Positions 58,887-64,000 of a stretch of 64,000 nt of DNA are shown piece by piece; position 1 is the stretch's first letter, and every line of letters begins with the position of its first letter. The notes beneath the pieces were generated by a model. It made no database searches, was not told where the DNA came from, and was given only the letters and a program-made list of their open reading frames with translations. Origin of the DNA: CBDFLS01 sp965249185 (GTDB lineage: Bacteria > Chloroflexota > Dehalococcoidia > Lucifugimonadales > Australimonadaceae); NCBI GenBank assembly GCA_965249185.1, contig CBDFLS010000002.1, forward strand, positions 1,674,001 to 1,738,000, written 5' to 3'. A program made the translations under genes and the position numbers.

Positions 58887-59508
58887 TGATGCACCCCCTA
58901 TCTTCTTGACGTGGCAGGTCGCCCGAGAGTTCCATGTAGGGACGCAACAGCGTGCGCAGCCGGTCCCGGCCCCGGCTCAACCGCGACTTGACGGTCCCCA
59001 GAGAGACGTTGGCCGCCCGGGATGCCTCCTCGTAGCCGAGCCCCTGGAGGTCCACCAGGGAGACCACCAGCCGCTGGTCCTCGGGCAGTTGGGCCACGGC
59101 GTCGCGGACGCTCTGTCCCAGCTCCGACTGGATGGCCGATTCCTCCGGCGATGGCCCCGGCGACGTCATCGAGCCGCCCGGGTCGCCGCTCTCCAAGGTC
59201 TCCTCCAGCGAGCTGGTCCGGCGCCGGTGGGGCGAGCGTAGGATGTCGCGGCAGCCGTTGGCCACGATGGTGAGCAGCCAGGAGCGCAGGTTGTCGCCCC
59301 GGAACCCGCCGATCCGGCGGTAGGCGGAGAAGAAGGCCTCCTGCGTGGCGTCCTCGGCCAGGGAGGCATCGCGCAGCATGGAGCGGGCCAGGTTGTAGAG
59401 CCGCGTCTGATACCGCTCGACGATTGCGTTGAAGGCGTGCAGATCGCCCTGTTGGGCACGCTGCACCCACAGGCGCTCCTCGTTGTCTCTGTGTTGCTCC
59501 GAGGACAT
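58555..59508 (-). CDS. ECF-type RNA polymerase sigma factor
   Basis: From ATG 59508. Region 2 reads FNAIVERYQTRLYNLARSML and DAEDATQEAFFSAYRRI-like text (AEDATQEAFFSAYRRIGGFR). Region 4 reads LPEDQRLVVSLVDLQGLGYE then NVSLGTVKSRLSRGRDRL, the HTH. The core ends at about residue 195 (near 58925). The open frame, however, runs on to 58555, overlapping 332 bases of the anti-sigma gene with Arg/Pro/Gly-rich text that looks non-native. In another frame a stop occurs at 58898, right before the anti-sigma start, so a late frameshift or lost stop is likely. It would control stress or envelope genes. Confidence 0.85.
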   Translation of the reverse strand: MSSEQHRDNEERLWVQRAQQGDLHAFNAIVERYQTRLYNLARSMLRDASLAEDATQEAFFSAYRRIGGFRGDNLRSWLLTIVANGCRDILRSPHRRRTSSLEETLESGDPGGSMTSPGPSPEESAIQSELGQSVRDAVAQLPEDQRLVVSLVDLQGLGYEEASRAANVSLGTVKSRLSRGRDRLRTLLRPYMELSGDLPRQEDRGCISVWLAEATVMAAGTGTPLGVPRRAAGRPVRGPRARLCGLSPRGPRTPGRATLHGGAAPPRAHGGAIPLLRPALRAGPGALLRASTAVGAPAAAPDGHGHYRRSPGGAGDR

Positions 59509-59561
59509 CAAGACCGGCACCGGCGCCATTCTACACCCCGGCTGCCGGCGGGCTCCTGGGC

Positions 59562-59567
59562 TATAAT
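59562..59567 (+). promoter_or_regulatory. -10 element for signal peptidase I gene
   Basis: A perfect TATAAT at 59562-59567, 40 bases before the ATG at 59607. No good -35 is seen at the usual distance. Confidence 0.4.
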
Positions 59568-59606
59568 AGCCGCGACGGGTCCGGCGGCCCGTTTTTGGTG
59601 TTGCCC

Positions 59607-60197
59607 ATGAAATCCGCACTCCGCGAAACCGTCCAAACCGTTGCCCTGGCGGTCTTCGTCTTCCTGCTGCTTCAGTCCAGCCTGCAAAACTATCGGGTGG
59701 AAGGCGCCAGCATGAACCCGACGCTGCAGGACCATGAACTCATTCTGGTTAACAAGCTCGTCTACCTTGGGGTGGAGGCCAAGCGGCTGGGCCGCCTCCT
59801 CCCCTGGGTGGATGGGGACGAGGGTGAGCGGTGGCGCCCCTTCCGCCCTCCTCAGCGGGGCGATGTCATCGTCTTCCACTCTTCCATCCCCCCCTACGAC
59901 GACTTCGTGAAGCGGGTGATCGGAGTCCCGGGTGACACGGTGGCGCTGAACGAGGGGACCGTTTACGTCAACGGTACGCCCCTGGACGAGCCCTACGTGA
60001 TCAACAGCTTCCCGGAGCGGCGCAACCCGATAGTTATTGGAGAGGGTCAGTACTACGTCCTGGGCGACAACCGGGGGCGGAGCGACGATTCGCGGCGTTG
60101 GGGGACGGTGTCGGAGGAGGATATTGTCGGCAAGGCGTGGGTTGGCTACTGGCCTCTGGACCGGCTCGGGGCTCTCTTCCCCTCCTGGCCCCGCTAA
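59607..60197 (+). CDS. lepB: signal peptidase I
   Basis: 196 residues. One N-terminal helix (VQTVALAVFVFLLLQSSL), then the catalytic VEGASMNPTLQDHELILVNK with Ser35, the box RGDVIVFHSS, and DDFVKRVIGVPGDTV with Lys102. The C-terminal box GDNRGRSDDSRRWG is complete. It cleaves signal peptides on the outer face of the membrane by a Ser/Lys dyad. ATG 59607 is chosen over upstream TTG/GTG codons. It is divergent from the sigma factor and monocistronic. Confidence 0.95.
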   Translation: MKSALRETVQTVALAVFVFLLLQSSLQNYRVEGASMNPTLQDHELILVNKLVYLGVEAKRLGRLLPWVDGDEGERWRPFRPPQRGDVIVFHSSIPPYDDFVKRVIGVPGDTVALNEGTVYVNGTPLDEPYVINSFPERRNPIVIGEGQYYVLGDNRGRSDDSRRWGTVSEEDIVGKAWVGYWPLDRLGALFPSWPR

Positions 60198-60286
60198 ACG
60201 CCAAAGCTCTTTGCGGCCAAAGTGCTTTGCTGAGCGTGAGGGAAGGCCTTCTTCCGATAAAGGGGCCCCGATTCCCGAATGGGCTC

Positions 60287-61102
60287 TCACGCCGCTCCGG
60301 CCCGCCGCACGAGCCGCCGCACACGCTCCGGGTCCACCGGGTTCTCCACGAGGCCGTCCCGCTTGAGGCTGGTGCCGATGATGGCGCCGTCGGCCACCGC
60401 GAGCAGTGCCTCAATGCTCTCCTCGGTCACCCCGCTGCCCACCAGCAGGGGCACATCGGGCAGCGCCCCCTTTACCCTCACCACGTCCTGCATCTCCGCC
60501 GGCTCACCGGTGACGGGGCCGCTCACGATAAGGGCGTCGGCCTGGCCCCGGCGGACAGTGGCGATGGCGGCCCGGACGATGTCCGGGTCACCGATGGGCG
60601 CGGCGTGCTTGACCAGCACGTCGGCCAGAATCTTGACGTCGGCGCCGAGGGCGCTTCGGAGCCGGAGCACGTCGGAGGCCAGGCCCTCGATGAGTCCCTC
60701 CTCCGCCGCCATGGTCCCGTGGAGCACGTTGACGCGGATGAAGCGCGCCCCAGTCACCGCCGCCAGGGCAAGGGCCGAGAGGGCGTCGTTGCGCAGCACG
60801 TTGACGCCCAGCGGCAGCGTCACGGCCTCCTTCACCGCCTGAAGCGCCACGGCCATGGACGCCACGGTGGACGGCTCCACGCGGCCCTTCAGAAAGGGCG
60901 CGTCGCCGTGGTTCTCCACGATGAGCCCGTGGAACCCGCCCTCCGCCAGCATCGTGGTGTCGGCAACCGCTTGGTTCAAGACCGCGCCGAGGTCACCCCG
61001 CCAGCCCGGCGAGCCGGGCAGCGGCAGCAGGTGCACCATGCCGATGAGGGGCTTCTTGGCGCCGAAGAGCGGCTCCAGCCAGCCGGTTTCCTGGGCTTGC
61101 AT
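60287..61102 (-). CDS. BtpA/SgcQ-family TIM-barrel protein
   Basis: 271 residues. Opening GAKKPLIGMVHLLPLPGSPG is the BtpA signature; FHGLIVENHGDAPFLKG, LPLGVNVLRNDALSALALAA, FIRVNVLHGTMAAEEGLIEG and PLLVGSGVTEESIEALLAVA follow. BtpA is needed for stable photosystem I in cyanobacteria; SgcQ sits in a sugar-metabolism operon. Bacterial relatives are probably nucleoside- or sugar-phosphate enzymes of unknown reaction. It is the last gene of the CoxS-CoxM-CoxG-like operon, 51 bases after CoxG. Confidence 0.88.
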   Translation of the reverse strand: MQAQETGWLEPLFGAKKPLIGMVHLLPLPGSPGWRGDLGAVLNQAVADTTMLAEGGFHGLIVENHGDAPFLKGRVEPSTVASMAVALQAVKEAVTLPLGVNVLRNDALSALALAAVTGARFIRVNVLHGTMAAEEGLIEGLASDVLRLRSALGADVKILADVLVKHAAPIGDPDIVRAAIATVRRGQADALIVSGPVTGEPAEMQDVVRVKGALPDVPLLVGSGVTEESIEALLAVADGAIIGTSLKRDGLVENPVDPERVRRLVRRAGAA

Positions 61103-61153
61103 GGGGGTGGTCCCACCTCCGGGGCGCCGGGCCCCCAGTCGCCGCCGCCGGCG

Positions 61154-61603
61154 CTATAAGTCGGCGACGGCTCGTTTGAGGCCCTCGGCGAACTCCTGGA
61201 TCATGGAGTTGGCTTTGCGCTTGATGAGGGGCTGCCCCATCTGGCCCAGCCGCCCCATGAACTGGACGTCCGCGGCGACGTGGAGGTCGGTGGCGCCGGC
61301 GGAGGGCTCGGTCAGGGAGGCCTCGATGATGGCGCGGACGCCGCCTCCCACGCGCGCGTCCTTGGCCTGGGCGTTCATGGTCCAGCGGCCCTCCGCCTCG
61401 TTTTGGACCACGTCCGCCGTGCCGGAGAAGCTGAACCCCATGGGGCCCAGCCGAATGCGCATGGTGCCGCTATAGGTGCCGTTCTCCAGGGACTCCACCT
61501 GCTCCACGCCGGGCAGCAGGCGGGCCGCCCGGGGGACATCGGCCAGCAGGGGCCAGAGGACATCCCGGGACACTGGAATAGTGACCCGGTGCTCGAACTT
61601 CAC
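61154..61603 (-). CDS. CoxG-like SRPBCC membrane-recruitment protein
   Basis: 149 residues of the START/SRPBCC fold. KFEHRVTIPVSRDVLWPLLA, then PGVEQVESLENGTYSGTMRI and VRLG-like text with a C-terminal helix (QPLIKRKANSMIQEFAEGLK). In carboxydotrophs CoxG helps anchor the CO dehydrogenase to the membrane. The GTG start overlaps the CoxM stop by four bases, so the pair is translationally coupled. Confidence 0.9.
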   Translation of the reverse strand: MKFEHRVTIPVSRDVLWPLLADVPRAARLLPGVEQVESLENGTYSGTMRIRLGPMGFSFSGTADVVQNEAEGRWTMNAQAKDARVGGGVRAIIEASLTEPSAGATDLHVAADVQFMGRLGQMGQPLIKRKANSMIQEFAEGLKRAVADL

Positions 61604-62460
61604 CCGTCCAGCTCCAGGACCTGGGCCAGGGCGCGGCGGGTGAATACCACGGCCATGTCCCGCTTGTACTCCGCCGAGCCGCGGGGGTCGTCCATCGGGT
61701 CCACCTGACCGGCCACCAGCTCGGCGGCCCGGCGCACCAGCTCCGGGGTGGGCTTCTGGCCCTCCAGCGCCTCCTCCACGGAGGTGGCGTGGACCGGCGT
61801 CGGCGCCACAGCTCCGAGGGCCACGCGCAGGCCCTGGCAGCGGCCGTCCTCCACCCGCGCCGTGGCGGCCACTGACACGGTGGCGTAGTCGTCCGCCGTC
61901 CTGGGCAGGTACTTGAGGTATACGGAGCGCGCTCCCTGGGGCTGCTGGGGGACGATGACCTCCGTCAGCACCTCGTCGGGCGCGATGGCCGTCTCGTAGT
62001 AGTCGAGGAACAGCTCGCCCACCGGCACCACCCGCTCGCCGTGGGGCGAGACCAGCCGGGCGCTGGCGCCCAGAGCGAGCAGGCCTGGCAGCGGGTCCTG
62101 GGCTGGGTCGGCGTGGGCCAGGCCCCCGCCCACGGTCGCCATGTTGCGGATGCGCACCGTGGCCACCCGGCGATAGACCTCGGCCAGCAGCGGTGCGTGC
62201 TGCTGCACCAGCGGGGAGGTCTCCACGTCCCGGTGAGAGGTCAGCGCGCCGATGTGCAGGGCGCCGTCGCGCTGATCGATCCGCGCGAGGCCGGGCACCC
62301 GGTGCAGGCTCACCAGCCGGTCGGCCTGGACCAGCGATTGCCTGAGCATGGTCACGAGCGCGGTGCCCCCCGCGATGAGCCGGGCCTGGTCCGCGTGCTG
62401 CTCCAGGAGAGCCAGGACTCCCTCAACACTGTCCGGTGCGTCGAAGGTAAAGTCGTGCAT
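61600..62460 (-). CDS. FAD-binding medium subunit of a molybdenum hydroxylase (CoxM type)
   Basis: 286 residues, normal for the medium subunit. FTFDAPDSVEGVLALLEQHA, then the FAD loop LIAGGTALVTML, the second FAD loop VRIRNMATVGGGLAHADPAQ, and the C-terminal CO-dehydrogenase flavoprotein domain (LEGQKPTPELVRRAAELVAG). It carries electrons from the FeS subunit to an external acceptor. It starts three bases after the CoxS stop and overlaps CoxG. Confidence 0.93.
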   Translation of the reverse strand: MHDFTFDAPDSVEGVLALLEQHADQARLIAGGTALVTMLRQSLVQADRLVSLHRVPGLARIDQRDGALHIGALTSHRDVETSPLVQQHAPLLAEVYRRVATVRIRNMATVGGGLAHADPAQDPLPGLLALGASARLVSPHGERVVPVGELFLDYYETAIAPDEVLTEVIVPQQPQGARSVYLKYLPRTADDYATVSVAATARVEDGRCQGLRVALGAVAPTPVHATSVEEALEGQKPTPELVRRAAELVAGQVDPMDDPRGSAEYKRDMAVVFTRRALAQVLELDG

Positions 62461-62463
62461 ATT

Positions 62464-62958
62464 CTAGCCGGCGGACGCCTTGGCCGCTTTGGCCGCCTCG
62501 AGGATGGAGTCGATGATCTGGTAGTAGCCGGTGCAGCGGCAGAGGTTGCCCATCATCCACTCCCGCACCTCCTCCTCGGTTGGGGAGGGGTTGCTGTCGA
62601 GCAGCGCCTTGGCCGCCACGAGCTGGCCCGGGGTGCAGATGCCGCACTGGAAGCCGCCGTGGGCTATGAAGCTCTCCTGGATGGGGTGCATCCGCTGGTC
62701 CTGGGCAAGCCCCTCAACGGTGGTGATCTGGGCGCCGTCGGCCTGGACGGCCAGGGTGATGCATGACGCCACCATGCGCCCGTTCAACAGCACGGTGCAG
62801 ATGCCGCATACGCCCACGCTGCACGCCTCCTTGGTCCCCGTCAGGCCCAGGTCGTAGCGCAGCACGTCCACCAGCGAGCGTCCCGCGGGCACCTCCACCT
62901 GGCGGCTCTCGCCGTTGACTTCAAGCTGTATCCGATAGATTGTGTCTTGGGAGGCCAT
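62464..62958 (-). CDS. [2Fe-2S] small subunit of a molybdenum hydroxylase (CoxS type)
   Basis: 164 residues. The ferredoxin-like cluster is in KEACSVGVCGICTVLLNGRM with a fourth Cys in VASCITLA. The second cluster is in GGFQCGICTPGQLVA and NLCRCTGYYQIID. Typical size and motif order for CoxS/XdhC-type small subunits. It is the first gene of the minus-strand operon. The large subunit is divergently encoded 80 bases away, so the two promoters lie back to back in 62959-63038. Confidence 0.94.
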   Translation of the reverse strand: MASQDTIYRIQLEVNGESRQVEVPAGRSLVDVLRYDLGLTGTKEACSVGVCGICTVLLNGRMVASCITLAVQADGAQITTVEGLAQDQRMHPIQESFIAHGGFQCGICTPGQLVAAKALLDSNPSPTEEEVREWMMGNLCRCTGYYQIIDSILEAAKAAKASAG

Positions 62959-63038
62959 CTGCTATCGTGCCCCTGCTCGGAGATGAAAGCTTGACGGATG
63001 GTATGCCAAATCCGCTCGACTGACAAGGTGAGGTGGCA

Positions 63039-64000
63039 ATGACGACGACCTACCGGGTCCTGGGACACTCGACGCCGCGGGTCGATGGCGCGGAGAAGGT
63101 GACGGGCGCGGGGCGCTACACGGGCGATATCAATCTGCCGGGGATGCTCCGGGGCAAGACGCTGCGCAGCCCCTTCCCGCACGCCCGCATCACGCGCATC
63201 GACGCCTCCCGCGCTCGCTCGTTGCCGGGCGTTCACGCGGTGCTGACCGGCGCCGACGTGAAGGGCATTCTCTGTGGCAACGGGTTCATGGACATGCCGG
63301 TGCTGGCCCTCGACCGGGTCCGCTTCGCCGGCGAGCAGGTGGCAGCGGTAGCCGCCGTGGACGATGAGACCGCCCAGCGGGCCCTGGACCTGATAGAGGT
63401 GGAGTATGAGGAGCTGCCCGCTCTCTTCGACCCCGCGGAGGCCATGAAGAAGGGCGCTCAGGTCCTCCATCCTGACCTGGAGAGCTACGACGGCTTGGTC
63501 GAGCCTGGAAGATGGGTGCCCGGCGATGGCATCTCTCAGCCGCGGCCGAAGGACTCCAACGTCTTCATCCACAACGCCTATGGGAAGGGAGACCCCGATG
63601 CCGGGTTCGCCCAGGCGGACGTGATCATCGAGAATACCTTCACCACGCATCGGGTGCATCAGGGATACCTGGAGCCCCACGCCTGCGTGGTCTGGATTGA
63701 TGACGATGACCGGGTGCAGGTCTGGTCGGCGGACAAGGGCCCCCACTGGCTGAAGCAGCACCTGGCGTACGCGGCGGGCATCCCGGACGAGCGCATTCGC
63801 CTGAACCCGGTGCTCATCGGCGGCGACTTCGGGGGCAAGGGCTCGCCCATGGACGCGCCTCTCTGCTACTTCCTGGCGCTCCACAGCAAGCGGCCGGTGC
63901 GGATGGTCCGTAACTACGTGGAGGAGTTCGGCGCCTCGTGTCCGCGACATCCGGCGATGGTGCGCCTGAAGTCGGGCGTCATGCGCGACGGCACCATGGT
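63039..64000 (+). CDS. molybdopterin-binding large subunit of a molybdenum hydroxylase (CoxL/XdhA type), 5' part
   Basis: About 320 residues from ATG 63039 with no stop before the window end, so the gene is cut. The start GHSTPRVDGAEKVTGAGRYT is the usual opening, followed by GMLRGKTLRSPFPHARITRI, then RFAGEQVAAVAAVDDETAQR and VEYEELPALFDPAEAM. The conserved region HQGYLEPHACVVW and the Mo-cofactor loop GGDFGGKGSPMDAPLCYF are present. Downstream active-site motifs that separate true CO dehydrogenase (form I) from other hydroxylases are beyond the window. It would assemble with the divergently encoded small and medium subunits. Confidence 0.92.
   Translation, partial: MTTTYRVLGHSTPRVDGAEKVTGAGRYTGDINLPGMLRGKTLRSPFPHARITRIDASRARSLPGVHAVLTGADVKGILCGNGFMDMPVLALDRVRFAGEQVAAVAAVDDETAQRALDLIEVEYEELPALFDPAEAMKKGAQVLHPDLESYDGLVEPGRWVPGDGISQPRPKDSNVFIHNAYGKGDPDAGFAQADVIIENTFTTHRVHQGYLEPHACVVWIDDDDRVQVWSADKGPHWLKQHLAYAAGIPDERIRLNPVLIGGDFGGKGSPMDAPLCYFLALHSKRPVRMVRNYVEEFGASCPRHPAMVRLKSGVMRDGTM

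Noticed and set aside
1..64000. CRISPR array, tRNA or rRNA genes
   Set aside because: No regularly spaced identical repeats, no cloverleaf with a GTTCGA-type T-loop and CCA end, and no rRNA signature could be recognised by eye. A covariance search would be decisive for tRNAs.

Overview
The window is high-GC bacterial chromosome. Several things point to Chloroflexota, most likely the Dehalococcoidia/SAR202 side. An ftsY gene is followed directly by two large membrane proteins of the DUF2298 and Agl23-like types, a pair known mainly from Chloroflexi and archaea. A large Alu-domain-bearing SRP RNA is present. There are also aerobic-CODH-like molybdenum hydroxylase genes, a BtpA-like protein, and dispersed REP-like repeats typical of uncultured Chloroflexi. 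The taxonomy is an inference from gene content, not a computed placement.

Layout. 0-4.1 kb: small accessory genes and decayed fragments (a DUF4328 gene with an amber stop, an amidohydrolase tail, an Ada-type metal-binding protein, cupin, HAD, VOC, AEC transporter). 4.3-12.1 kb: gamma-glutamyltransferase, a class III aminotransferase, an HflK/HflC pair whose HflC carries an extra C-terminal beta-sandwich domain, and lepA. 12.2-14.4 kb: hicBA toxin-antitoxin, IS1595-type copy A, galU. 14.5-20.6 kb: repeats, SRP RNA, then an overlapping rsmA-ispE-dinG-ogg housekeeping run. 21.0-22.8 kb: a DMT transporter gene split by IS copy B. 23-28.5 kb: an MDR oxidoreductase, a CCA-adding-type nucleotidyltransferase, a DsbA-like protein with an in-frame UGA, a broken substrate-binding lipoprotein and a decayed IS1380 transposase. 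28.8-38.0 kb: a regulatory ATPase, ftsY and an envelope/glycan gene run. 38.1-45.4 kb: a NuoE/NuoF/NuoG-like soluble dehydrogenase module with a methyltransferase and a ferredoxin reductase. 45.5-55 kb: MFS pump, mutS, a small protein, sbcD, glyS, a rhodanese with an in-frame UGA, and RidA. 55-56.2 kb: an AT-richer islet with a Lys-rich miniprotein and IS copy C. 56.3-60.2 kb: a spermidine-synthase-like protein, a SIMPL lipoprotein, sigma/anti-sigma, signal peptidase I. 60.3-64 kb: a BtpA/CoxG/CoxM/CoxS operon, with a CoxL-type gene divergent and cut by the window end.

The most interesting signal is a pair of unlinked thiol enzymes: a DsbA/FrnE-like protein at 25405-26049 and a tandem rhodanese at 53807-54637. 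Each is interrupted by a single TGA exactly where its family has the catalytic cysteine. Each reading frame continues normally after the TGA, and each has a small hairpin with a G-containing loop about 17-21 nt downstream, where a bacterial SECIS element would sit. Other genes here use TGA as an ordinary stop, so this looks like site-specific selenocysteine insertion rather than a recoded genome. No selA/B/C/D gene lies in the window, so the claim depends on a search elsewhere in the genome.

Mobile DNA is active. Three nearly identical 845-bp IS1595-type elements are present, two with perfect 8-bp target duplications, and one cleanly splits a transporter gene. No tRNA, rRNA or CRISPR array was recognised.
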